DNA of 64,000 nt, taken from NCBI RefSeq assembly GCF_000423705.1, contig NZ_AUIM01000004.1:434001-498000 (forward strand). Direction: 5' to 3'. Source of the stretch: Stappia stellulata DSM 5886. Its GTDB lineage: Bacteria; Pseudomonadota; Alphaproteobacteria; Rhizobiales; Stappiaceae. Positions within the stretch are counted from its first letter, which is position 1, and every line of letters begins with the position of its first letter. A program made the translations under genes and the position numbers. Below the pieces are notes generated by a model, which saw only the letters and a program-made list of their open reading frames with translations, was not told the origin of the DNA and did not search any database. Of the stretch, positions 52,501-60,234 are shown piece by piece.

Positions 52501-52986
52501 CAGCCGCGCCCGCGCCGTTTCCGCATCGCCCGCCACCAGCGCCTGCCCGACGGGCCCGGCCACCCCGCCGGTCAACAGGATGACACCTTCGGCATGCGCC
52601 ACAAGCCGTGCAGCCGTGACATGCGCCTGGACCGAAGGATCGGTGTCCAGATAGGCCCGGCTGACGATGTCCATCAGGTTGGCGTAGCCCGCTTCGTCCG
52701 CTGCAATCAGCACGACATCGCTCAGATGAACTGTGTCCCGGCCCCGCTTGATCCCGCCATCCTGAAAATCGACCGGTATCTGCACGCCGATGATCGGCTG
52801 CACACCGGCGCCCCAGGCCTTTTCGGAAAACTCCAGTGCGCCGAAAAGATTGGCCGTATCGGTGATCGCGATTGCCGGCTGATCGTCGGCGCGGGCCAGA
52901 TCGATAAGCCGACCGATCGGCAAGGCGCCCTCAAGCAGCGAAAACGCCGAATGAACCCTCAGATGCACGAAACCGACGTCGGACAT
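49546..52986 (-). CDS. dnaE: DNA polymerase III alpha subunit
   Basis: A 1146-residue replicative polymerase. The N-terminal PHP domain starts FVHLRVHSAFSLLEGALP. The polymerase active site includes PVGPGRGSGAGSLVAW at about 367-382, and Asp411 and Asp413 in MPDFDIDFC. The fingers contain KMVPATPGQQVTLEQAI, with helix-hairpin-helix and OB-fold regions at the C-terminus (AGRLAGTVLGRQERKTRSGN). Length and location indicate the main DnaE1, not the error-prone DnaE2. The SOS-boxed small ORF lies 168 bases upstream on the same strand, so dnaE might receive some SOS-driven transcription. Confidence 0.97.
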   Translation of the reverse strand: MSDVGFVHLRVHSAFSLLEGALPIGRLIDLARADDQPAIAITDTANLFGALEFSEKAWGAGVQPIIGVQIPVDFQDGGIKRGRDTVHLSDVVLIAADEAGYANLMDIVSRAYLDTDPSVQAHVTAARLVAHAEGVILLTGGVAGPVGQALVAGDAETARARLETLKAGFADRLYVEIQRHDMPEEIATEEAMVQLAYALELPLVATNEPFFAHRDDYEAHDALICISEGRMLVEDDRRRLTPEHCFKTRAEMLALFADLPEAAANTVEIARRCHARPLKHAPILPQFAGASDDPEAAFRAEVDELRRQAKEGLSARLAAHGLAPDVSEDEYWSRLDYELGIIERMQFPGYFLIVADFIKWAKAHDIPVGPGRGSGAGSLVAWSLTVTDLDPMRYALLFERFLNPERVSMPDFDIDFCQNRREEVIRYVQEKYGRAQVAQIITFGTLQARAVLRDVGRVLQMPYGQVDRLSKMVPATPGQQVTLEQAIRDEPRLQEAQRDEEIVARLLAMSQKLEGLYRHASTHAAGVVIGDRPLEQLVPLYRDPRSDMPVAQFNMKWVEQAGLVKFDFLGLKTLTVIDTAVKLIADKDITVDIAALPMDDAATYRLLAAGETVGVFQLESQGMRRAIAGMKPDRFEDIIALVALYRPGPMDNIPVYNAVKHGEQEPDCLHPLLEPILIETNGIIVYQEQVMQIAQILSGYSLGEADLLRRAMGKKIAAEMEVQRARFVDGAVERGIDKGQAGSIFDLVAKFANYGFNKSHAAAYALVSYQTAWLKANHPVEFMAASMTLDLGNTDKLSDFCVEARRMKVDVLPPSVNHSGVHFSVEGEKIRYAMGAIKGVGEQAVEHIIEVRGDKPFASIGDFATRISARQLNKRTLESLVNAGAFDALESNRGRLVAGMDRILGVAQRTDEEALSGQNDMFGGSEGGEAVHLPDAPDWMPEERLQREQSAIGFYLSAHPLDSYMPLLERMRVQMWADFSQAVKQGATAGRLAGTVLGRQERKTRSGNKMGIVRLSDPTGQYEALLFSESLQQYRDAVEPGRSVVLLVGADMRDDEPSLRIQSVKPLEEAATQVQRSLTVYLNHPDAARRLQRHLGERGDGDVSIVVLVDGGAREVEVKLPGRFRLSPQIAGAMKTIPGVVEVQLA

Positions 52987-53154
52987 GAAACCTCTTCGAC
53001 CCTCGAGGCAAGCCGAGCGCCGGCCCGCGATCCGTCAACCTGACAGGACCTCGAGTGTCGATGGTGCGTCAGTCGATGTCGAGAGGCCGCCCGGTGCCTT
53101 CCCCAGAAACCGCCCGCTGCTCCACAGCAACCGCCAAAGGGGGGCACTGGCGCC

Positions 53155-53271
53155 TCATATCCGGGCGAGTTCCACCAGCACATCGCTCCAGATCAGCATC
53201 GTCGCTCCCATCAAAACCAGGGATCCAAGTGCCGCCAGGTCCTGAAGTGTCTCTCGAAAATCGTCGAGCAT
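53155..53271 (-). CDS. Putative 38-residue single-span membrane protein, SOS-controlled
   Basis: A short ORF with good initiation signals: GGGAGG lies 5-6 bases before ATG 53271 and the stop is TGA at 53155-53157. The product begins MLDDFRETLQDL, continues with one hydrophobic segment (LAALGSLVLMGATMLIW) and ends SDVLVELARI. It is therefore a small bitopic membrane protein with an acidic/amphipathic N-terminus. A consensus LexA box sits inside its promoter. No family is recognised. By analogy only, tiny SOS-induced membrane proteins such as Caulobacter SidA (29 residues) block cell division. It precedes dnaE on the same strand. Coding status is inferred from the ribosome site, promoter and hydrophobic pattern together. 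Confidence 0.6.
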   Translation of the reverse strand: MLDDFRETLQDLAALGSLVLMGATMLIWSDVLVELARI

Positions 53272-53306
53272 GGTGCCCTCCCGCGTCTCTAACCCTCGAT
53301 GGAATC

Positions 53307-53335
53307 ATAATGTTCATGTTTTGTTCCTTTTGCAA
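53307..53335 (-). promoter_or_regulatory. SOS promoter (LexA box) of the 38-residue protein gene
   Basis: GTTC-ATGTTTT-GTTC (53312-53326) is an exact GTTC-N7-GTTC LexA operator. On the minus strand TTGCAA (53335-53330) and CATTAT (53312-53307) form a -35/-10 pair 17 bases apart, with the box between and overlapping the -10. Transcription would start near 53300, giving a leader of about 30 bases before ATG 53271. Confidence 0.75.
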
Positions 53336-53460
53336 CCCCCCACCTCCTTCGCCGGCCGCGCCAGCGGAAACATGGTAAAGCGAATGTGAATTCTTGAAGA
53401 GATCCGGCCCCGCGACTGCCATCCGCTTCGCGGAAGTCCGGAAGGTCCGTCATTGCGCCC

Positions 53461-53489
53461 TTGACGTTTGCGCCCGCAATCCCGATCTT
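53461..53489 (+). promoter_or_regulatory. Candidate promoter of the guanidine riboswitch / SMR gene
   Basis: TTGACG (53461-53466) is followed after 17 bases by GATCTT (53484-53489). The -10 is weak, but a start near 53496 would place the first riboswitch hairpin at the very 5' end of the RNA, as expected for this class. Confidence 0.4.
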
Positions 53490-53500
53490 GACCGGATCAA

Positions 53501-53546
53501 GAGGACGACCTCCCCACCATGGGCAAATTCACCGGGACGACCCGGT
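53501..53546 (+). ncRNA. Guanidine-II riboswitch (mini-ykkC)
   Basis: Two consecutive hairpins each carry the diagnostic ACGR tetraloop. The first is GAGG-ACGA-CCTC (53501-53512). The second is ACCGGG-ACGA-CCCGGT (53531-53546), after an 18-base linker. The Shine-Dalgarno GGGGAG begins 4 bases after the second stem and is followed by the start codon of an SMR transporter gene. In known guanidine-II riboswitches the two ACGR loops bind guanidinium and each other, freeing the ribosome site. Architecture, loops and downstream gene all agree, so the call is strong despite the short first stem. Confidence 0.9.
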
Positions 53547-53559
53547 CATGGGGAGCGCC

Positions 53560-53871
53560 ATGTCCTGGATCCTTCTGATAGTCGCCGGTCTGCTCGAGGT
53601 CGTCTGGGCCTTCGCGATGAAGCTGTCCGCCGGGTTCACACGCCCCGGCCCGACCCTTCTCATGCTCGCCGCGATGGCCGGATCCTTCACGCTGCTCGCG
53701 ATTGCCATGCGCAGCTTGCCGCTCGGGACCGCCTACATGATCTGGACGGGCATCGGCGCGGTGGGGGCGTTCGTCGTCGGGATCGGATTTCTCGGCGAGG
53801 AGCTGTCGCTGCAAAGACTGTTTGCCGCGGGGCTGATCGTTGCCGGAATGGTGGCCATGAAGCTGTCGTGA
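53560..53871 (+). CDS. gdx: SMR family guanidinium exporter (Gdx/SugE)
   Basis: A 103-residue, four-helix inner-membrane antiporter. The essential Glu13 is in AGLLEVVWAFAMK. The Gdx-type signature LPLGTAYMIWTGIGAVGA is present at about 53-70, which separates guanidinium exporters from EmrE-type multidrug pumps. The ATG at 53560 is chosen because GGGGAG is 4-5 bases upstream; ATG 53548 lies in the riboswitch exit and is less likely. Expression is probably switched on by guanidinium through the riboswitch directly upstream. It works as a dual-topology dimer, exporting guanidinium in exchange for protons. Confidence 0.93.
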   Translation: MSWILLIVAGLLEVVWAFAMKLSAGFTRPGPTLLMLAAMAGSFTLLAIAMRSLPLGTAYMIWTGIGAVGAFVVGIGFLGEELSLQRLFAAGLIVAGMVAMKLS

Positions 53872-53971
53872 ACCGCGCAGCCGACGTCGGTACGGCGCGC
53901 GCATCGCATCGTGCTCCCCGCATCGCAGTCGCCGGTCTGATCGCGGTTCAGAGTTCCACGACCTGCCGGAC

Positions 53972-54684
<713 letters not shown>

Positions 54685-54688
<4 letters not shown>

Positions 54689-55974
54689 TCGTACCGCAAT
54701 GCCTCAACCGGATCCAGCCGCGCCGCGCGCCATGCCGGATAGAGTGTCGCAAGCAGAGACAGCACCATGGCCATCACCACGACGGAAAACGTCTCCCCCG
54801 GATCCATTTCCGCCGGCAATCGGCTCAGGAAATAAAGTTCCGGCGAGAAAAGCTCGGTGCGCGTCATCCAGGAAATCGCCTGGCGAATGCTTTCGATGTT
54901 GAGACACACCACGAAGCCGAGCAGAAAGCCGGCGATCGTGCCGACAATCCCGATGCTCGCGCCGGTAATGACGAACACACGCAGGATCGCGCCGCGCGTT
55001 GCGCCCATGGTACGCAGGATCGCGATGTCACGCCCCTTGTCCTTCACCAGCATCGTCATGCCGGAAATGATGTTGAGCGCGGCAACGATCACGATCAGCG
55101 TCAGGATCAGGAACATCACATTGCGTTCCACCTCCAGCGCGGAGAAGAACGTCATGTTGCGCGTCCGCCAATCGCTCACGAATGCCGGCCGCCCCGCGCC
55201 CTCCTCGATCCTGGGCCGCATCTCCCCGACAAGATCCGGGTCCTCCGTGAAGACCTCGATGCCCGTCGCGATACCTTCCTGATTGAAATAGAGCTGCGCT
55301 TCCGACAAAGGCATGAAGGCGATGGTGCCATCGTATTCGGACATGCCGATCTCGAAGATCGCAATGATGGGATAGCCTTTCACACGCGGCGTCACGCCAA
55401 GCGCCGTGACATTGCCGCGCGGGCTCACCACGGTGATGCGGTCGCCGACAGTAACGCCGAGTTGCTGGGCCATGCGGGTGCCGATGGCAAGGCCCTGCCC
55501 CTCGTCGAAGCCATCGAGCGTCCCGGCCGTCACCGTATCGGCAACAAGCGGCAACTTGCGTAGATCGACCCCGCGCACACCGCGCACCAGTGCCCCGAAC
55601 GCACCGGAAGGACCCGAAACAAGCGCCTGCCCTTCCACGAAAGGAAGCGTGAAGGTCACGTTTTCGAGGTTCTCGATACGCGCTGCGACAGCATCGTAGT
55701 CGTCGAGTTCACTGCCGATCGGCTGAACCAGGAGATGCCCGTTGATGCCAAGGATCTTGGAGAGCAGTTCGCCACGAAAGCCGTTCATTACCGCCATGAC
55801 GATAATCAGCGTCGCAACGCCAAGCATGATGCCGAGAAACGAAAAGCCGGCGATCACGGAAATGAAGGTCTCCCGACGTCGCGACCGCAGATAGCGGCCG
55901 GCGAGCATCCACTCGAACCCGGCAAACATGCGGGTTTCGCCAACGTCCTTCGTCGCGGCCGCGCCGTCTGTCAT
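54685..55974 (-). CDS. lolC: Lipoprotein-releasing system permease LolC/E
   Basis: About 429 residues, an FtsX/MacB-fold permease. The N-terminal block [20 protein letters not shown] is followed by the first helix [20 protein letters not shown], a large periplasmic domain (about 60-280), and three more helices ([20 protein letters not shown] onward). Start [10 protein letters not shown] at 55974 has AGGCAGGA upstream. With a single permease gene beside lolD it is likely the homodimeric LolF-type system seen in many alphaproteobacteria. It lies 37 bases after proS. Confidence 0.93.
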
Positions 55975-56011
55975 TCCTGCCTCTCGCGCCCCGGCGCCCG
56001 ATTCTTCAACC

Positions 56012-57343
56012 TCACGCCGCCCCACGATCGCCGCTCAGGCGGTTGACGGCGTCCTGCGCCGAAAGCGAGACGCGCTCGCCGCTGGCGCGGTTCTTCAGTT
56101 CCACCGTCCCCTCCTTCAGTCCGCGCGGACCGACCACAAGCTGCCACGGCAGGCCGATGAGATCCATGGTCGCGAACTTGGCCCCGGCGCGCGTGTCGAC
56201 GTCATCGACAAGGACATCGAGACCGGCGGCGGCGAGCTGCGCCTCGATATCGGCGCAGGCCGCATCCGTCGCGGCATCGCCAGGTTTCAGATTGACCAGT
56301 CCGACATCAAAGGGCGCCACGGATGCCGGCCAGACGATTCCATCGTCGTCATGATGCGCCTCGATGATCGCGCCAAGCAACCGCGATACACCAACGCCGT
56401 AGGACCCCATGTGCACGGGCACCTCGACGCCGTCGGGACCCGCGACCTTCGCGTTCATCGGCTCGGAGTACTTCGTGCCAAAATAGAAAATGTGGCCGAC
56501 CTCGATGCCGCGCGCCGACATGCGCGCATCTTCCGCGACCTCTGCATAGGCGGCGGCATCATGCATCTCATCGGTGGCGGCATAGGGCGCCGTCCAGGCG
56601 TCGATCACCGGCGTCAGGTCGGACTCAAAGTCGGTGTCCTCCCCGGGAACCGGCAGATCGAGAATGGCCTTGTCACAGAACACTTCACTCTCGCCGGTGG
56701 AGGCAAGAATGATGAATTCATGGCTCATGTCGCCGCCGATAGGCCCGGTGTCGGCCCGCATCGGGATCGCCTTCAGTCCCATCCGCTCAAAGGTCCGCAG
56801 ATAGGCGACGAACATGCGATTGTAGGCATGACGCGCGCCCTCCTTGTCGAGGTCGAAGGAATAGGCATCCTTCATGAGGAACTCGCGCCCCCGCATGATA
56901 CCGAAGCGCGGGCGCAGCTCGTCGCGGAATTTCCACTGGATATGGTAGAGATTAAGCGGCAGGTCCTTGTAGGAGCGCACCGAGGCCCGGAAAATCTCGG
57001 TGATCATCTCCTCGTTCGTCGGCCCGTAGAGCATCGCCCGGTCCTGACGGTCCTGAATGCGCAGCATCTCCTTGCCGTAGGCATTGTAGCGCCCGCTTTC
57101 CATCCACAGATCGGCCGGCTGGACGGTGGGCATGAGCAGTTCATTGGCGCCTGCGCGATTTTGCTCTTCGCGAACGATCTGCTCGATCTTCTTCAGAACC
57201 CGCAACCCGAGCGGCAGCCAGGCATAAATCCCGGCCGCCTCCTGGCGGATCAGTCCGGCGCGCAGCATGAGCCGGTGGGAGACGATTTCCGCCTCTTTCG
57301 GCGTTTCCTTCAGGATCGGAAGAAAAAAGCGGGACAGACGCAT
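56012..57343 (-). CDS. proS: Proline--tRNA ligase (type 2, short form)
   Basis: A 443-residue class II synthetase. Conserved blocks are [20 protein letters not shown]-like sequence ([20 protein letters not shown] here), [20 protein letters not shown] (motif 2), and [20 protein letters not shown] (motif 3). The insertion editing domain of long bacterial ProRS is absent, as usual in alphaproteobacteria; free-standing YbaK/ProX-type editing proteins usually compensate elsewhere. [15 protein letters not shown] at 57343 is the start. Likely cotranscribed with lolC and lolD. Confidence 0.97.
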   Translation of the reverse strand: MRLSRFFLPILKETPKEAEIVSHRLMLRAGLIRQEAAGIYAWLPLGLRVLKKIEQIVREEQNRAGANELLMPTVQPADLWMESGRYNAYGKEMLRIQDRQDRAMLYGPTNEEMITEIFRASVRSYKDLPLNLYHIQWKFRDELRPRFGIMRGREFLMKDAYSFDLDKEGARHAYNRMFVAYLRTFERMGLKAIPMRADTGPIGGDMSHEFIILASTGESEVFCDKAILDLPVPGEDTDFESDLTPVIDAWTAPYAATDEMHDAAAYAEVAEDARMSARGIEVGHIFYFGTKYSEPMNAKVAGPDGVEVPVHMGSYGVGVSRLLGAIIEAHHDDDGIVWPASVAPFDVGLVNLKPGDAATDAACADIEAQLAAAGLDVLVDDVDTRAGAKFATMDLIGLPWQLVVGPRGLKEGTVELKNRASGERVSLSAQDAVNRLSGDRGAA

Positions 57344-57606
57344 TCGGGACACTCGGCTATTGGGCAAGCGCGACCGGCCGGCGATGGAGGCAACGCGGTC
57401 GACGTCTTGCGCGGGAATCTCTCAAGCGGCAGTCAAAGCGCATGCATCGCAAAAAGACAAGGCCCGCGTCAATTTCGGGCAGGCGAATGTCCCCGGCACC
57501 CGACCCTGAAATGCAATCAGGCATTTCAAGAGGGACTTCGCAAAAAATTTGGGCGCAGGTTGCACAAAATGATGACAAGACGACAACGATGCGCTAATGT
57601 CTGCGG

Positions 57607-57800
57607 CGATAACAAGGCAGAGAAGTTGCAAGGCTTACTTTGCTGCAAAAGCAGACATCGCGGTCTGAGTCTTGGGAGGAAGAGCCTTCTGGCGCGCTTT
57701 TCGAAGTCGCTGCCCATGTCAAACATCCTAGATGACTAGACATGCATGAAGGTTTGATACGCGAAACCTAAAAAGCAAGGCCTTGTGCCTTGCTTTTTTT
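57607..57800 (+). ncRNA. Candidate small RNA with intrinsic terminator
   Basis: A strong plus-strand terminator (57771-57800) lies here with no plus-strand gene before it. Upstream, ATGACA (57572-57577) and TAATGT (57595-57600) are spaced by 17 bases and could start an RNA near 57607. Within it, hairpins are possible: CTAG-ATGA-CTAG (57728-57739) and AGGTTT / AAACCT just before the terminator. The size would be about 190 bases. No known family was recognised. An open frame of 56 codons overlaps, but it lacks a ribosome site. Confidence 0.42.
57771..57800 (+). terminator. Orphan rho-independent terminator
   Basis: Perfect 11-bp stem AAAAGCAAGGC (57771-57781) / GCCTTGCTTTT (57787-57797) with a 5-base loop, followed by further T residues. 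No annotated plus-strand gene precedes it within 400 bases, which suggests a small RNA. Confidence 0.85.
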
Positions 57801-57982
57801 CTGCCCGGCACCAATTCCGCAGCTTTTCGTTCAGTAAAGTCAGGGGAAGATCCGCTCGGTCAGACCGACATGCCCCCGCGGCGACTGCCGAAAAATGCGT
57901 CTTCCGGTTGCAATTGCGGCGTCAGGTCACAGCAGGCAGCCGGCGCACCGTCACGGCGCGAAGCGTTGCCTTGTGCGCCCCG

Positions 57983-58594
57983 TCAGCTTCGTTCAGCGAA
58001 CCAGGCATCAAGCGGCTGCACAATTGGTTTCTTTCCATTCGCCTCGGGCCAGGAATCGACCGCGTAAGCCGAGCCGTCGGAACTGCGGACGACAGCGGTG
58101 GCATGGGGATATCGCCCATCAAGAAAGAACCCGCGCGCAACAGGGCGAGAGACCGTATGGTGCGCAAGATATTTTCTGTCGGCGGCAAGAAGCAGCACGC
58201 TGGTGGTGTTTGTTGCCTCGTCGATGCAGTCCATCTGCCCCGGCACCCCGGAATTGTGCAAATCGAAACCGCCGACGTCGCCTTCCGATCCGACAATCGG
58301 GCCTGCCTTGCGCTCCGCCCAGGCAACCGCCTCGGCGATGGCCTTGCGCTCGGCGGCGGGCGAAGCCCTTCCCTTCGCCAGGATGCGGCGAAGCATGGCA
58401 AGATCCTTGCCCGAATAGCTGACCGCAGTCTTGCGCGCACAGCCGAACGCATGGCAGACATAGATCCTGTCGGCGCGCGGTGCGACGCCATCGTGTGCTG
58501 CGTACCAGGAACGCGCAGGACCGGCGGCCTGACCGGCGCATGCCGCAGCCAGCAGAAGGCCGGCAAGCGCAATCGCGCCCGAAGATCTTTTCAT
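57983..58594 (-). CDS. Conserved hypothetical lipoprotein
   Basis: A 203-residue exported protein of no recognised function. A signal with a lipobox-like LAAAC is near residue 19 ([10 protein letters not shown]), so it may be lipid-anchored; a plain signal peptide is also possible. The mature part has [16 protein letters not shown] with two Cys and [20 protein letters not shown] with a third. Then come [31 protein letters not shown] and [12 protein letters not shown]. The Cys-His-Asp spacing in QMDC, HH and DSW resembles a transglutaminase or papain-like triad, but this is only suggestive. ATG 58594 gives the signal sequence; a longer frame upstream does not. Divergent from trmFO. Confidence 0.78.
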   Translation of the reverse strand: MKRSSGAIALAGLLLAAACAGQAAGPARSWYAAHDGVAPRADRIYVCHAFGCARKTAVSYSGKDLAMLRRILAKGRASPAAERKAIAEAVAWAERKAGPIVGSEGDVGGFDLHNSGVPGQMDCIDEATNTTSVLLLAADRKYLAHHTVSRPVARGFFLDGRYPHATAVVRSSDGSAYAVDSWPEANGKKPIVQPLDAWFAERS

Positions 58595-58733
58595 TCGAAT
58601 CGTTTCCGTTTTCGACCAAGTACGAACAGGTGTTCGCGGTTCGATTGCCACCAGGAAGGGGACGCGCTATGGGAGCGGTCTCGAACCGAGGTATACAGTA
58701 TTCGTCAACGCGCAGGGTGTCGCAAAGGGATTG

Positions 58734-60149
58734 ATGATGAAGCCTGTCCATGTAGTCGGCGGCGGCCTCGCCGGATCTGAAGCCGCCTGGCAAATGGCCC
58801 GCCGCGGTGTGCCGGTCGTCTTGCATGAAATGCGACCGACCCGCGGCACCGATGCCCACAAGACCCAGGACCTTGCGGAACTGGTCTGCTCCAACTCGTT
58901 TCGCTCCGACGATGCCGACCACAACGCCGTCGGATTGCTGCACGCGGAACTGCGCGCGGCCGGATCGCTTATCATGTCCGCAGCCGACAGCCACCAGGTT
59001 CCGGCGGGGGGCGCGCTCGCGGTCGATCGAGACGGTTTTGCCGCAGCGGTCACGAAAACGCTCGAGGATCATCCGCTGATCACCATCGAGCGCGGTGAAG
59101 TCGACGGACTGCCGCCCGAGGACTGGGACAGTGTGATCGTCGCGACCGGCCCCCTGACATCGCCTGCCCTGTCGAGTGCGATCCTTGAGGCAACGGGAGA
59201 GGATGCGCTGGCTTTCTTCGATGCCATTGCGCCCATCCTGCACTTTGAGTCGATCGACCTCGACGTCTGCTGGTTTCAGTCACGCTACGACAAGGTCGGC
59301 CCCGGCGGATCGGGCAAGGATTACATCAACTGCCCGATGGACAAGGTGCAGTATGACGCCTTCATCGATGCGCTGATCGACGGACCCAAGACCGAGTTCA
59401 AGGAGTGGGAACAGTCGACCCCCTATTTCGATGGCTGCCTGCCGATCGAGGTGATGGCGGAGCGCGGCCGGGAAACGCTGCGCCACGGCCCGATGAAGCC
59501 GATGGGGCTGACCAACGCCCACAAGCCGACCGAAAAGCCCTATGCGGTGGTCCAGCTGCGCCAGGACAATGCCCTTGGCACGCTCTACAACATGGTCGGC
59601 TTCCAGACGAAGCTGAAGCACGGCGCCCAGCTTGAGATCTTCCGCATGATTCCGGGGCTGGAAAACGCTGTCTTTGCCCGTCTCGGCGGTCTGCACCGCA
59701 ACACGTTCCTGAACTCGCCGAAGCTTCTTGACGGGACGCTGCGGCTGAAGGCGCGCCCCGATCTGCGCTTTGCGGGACAGATCACCGGCTGCGAGGGCTA
59801 TGTGGAATCGGCGAGTGTCGGTTGCATGGCCGGCCTGTTCGCCGCCGCCGAACGGCATGGCACCGCCTGCCCGCCGCCGCCCCCGACCACCGCGATGGGC
59901 GCGCTGCTCGGTCACATCACCGGCGGGCACATTCTGCGCGACGACCCTGGCCCGGGCTCGTTCCAGCCGATGAACGTCAACTTCGGACTTTTCCCCCCGA
60001 TCGAAGCGCCGCAGGTCGACGACGAAGGCCGCAAGCTCAAGGGCAAGGAAAAGGGCAAGGCGAAGAAACGCGCGATGACAGGCCGCGCCCGCACAGATTT
60101 CGAAACCTGGATCGCCTCAAGCGTTCCGACGCGGCAAGCGGCTGAATAA
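58734..60149 (+). CDS. trmFO: Methylenetetrahydrofolate--tRNA-(uracil-5-)-methyltransferase TrmFO
   Basis: A 471-residue FAD/folate enzyme making m5U54 in tRNA. The dinucleotide motif is [16 protein letters not shown] near residue 7. Other conserved parts are [12 protein letters not shown], the active-site region [20 protein letters not shown] and [17 protein letters not shown]. The start is one of two adjacent ATGs (58734, 58737) after AAAGGGA; the open frame formally begins at TTG 58731. A Lys-rich stretch ([14 protein letters not shown]) near the C-terminus may contact RNA. Confidence 0.96.
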   Translation: MMKPVHVVGGGLAGSEAAWQMARRGVPVVLHEMRPTRGTDAHKTQDLAELVCSNSFRSDDADHNAVGLLHAELRAAGSLIMSAADSHQVPAGGALAVDRDGFAAAVTKTLEDHPLITIERGEVDGLPPEDWDSVIVATGPLTSPALSSAILEATGEDALAFFDAIAPILHFESIDLDVCWFQSRYDKVGPGGSGKDYINCPMDKVQYDAFIDALIDGPKTEFKEWEQSTPYFDGCLPIEVMAERGRETLRHGPMKPMGLTNAHKPTEKPYAVVQLRQDNALGTLYNMVGFQTKLKHGAQLEIFRMIPGLENAVFARLGGLHRNTFLNSPKLLDGTLRLKARPDLRFAGQITGCEGYVESASVGCMAGLFAAAERHGTACPPPPPTTAMGALLGHITGGHILRDDPGPGSFQPMNVNFGLFPPIEAPQVDDEGRKLKGKEKGKAKKRAMTGRARTDFETWIASSVPTRQAAE

Positions 60150-60169
60150 ACGCTTCCACACGCACATCA

Positions 60170-60214
60170 CGAAATCGGCCGGTGAAGACGCGCTTCACCG
60201 GCCGATTTCGTTTT
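60170..60214 (+). terminator. Rho-independent terminator of trmFO
   Basis: An 18-bp perfect stem, CGAAATCGGCCGGTGAAG (60170-60187) pairing with 60193-60210, has a 5-base loop and is followed by TTTTCG. It lies 20 bases past the trmFO stop. The convergent channel gene ends just beyond, so it may also stop transcription from that side. Confidence 0.9.
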
Positions 60215-60234
60215 CGCTCGCAGGCCGAACCGCG

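Larger units (their letters stand above)
57344..57982. other. 639-base intergenic region upstream of proS
   Basis: No protein gene is supported. The proS promoter should lie in the first 150 bases. An 8-bp inverted repeat TGAAATGC / GCATTTCA lies at 57507-57528. Further on comes a candidate small RNA ending at a strong plus-strand terminator near 57797. From 57800 to 57982 nothing was seen. Confidence 0.6.

Noticed and set aside
57569-57739. A 56-codon plus-strand frame (begins MMTRRQRCAN) in the small-RNA region
   Set aside because: No ribosome site before the start, odd Arg/Lys/Cys-rich composition, and no recognisable product.
57607-57800. 6S RNA as identity of the candidate small RNA
   Set aside because: 6S RNA needs long pairing between its two ends with a central bubble; here the 3' end forms its own terminator hairpin.
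58623-58642. GTTC repeats resembling an SOS box before the divergent lipoprotein and trmFO genes
   Set aside because: The two GTTC are only 3 bases apart, not 7; what remains is a small CGAACA-GG-TGTTCG palindrome of unknown meaning.
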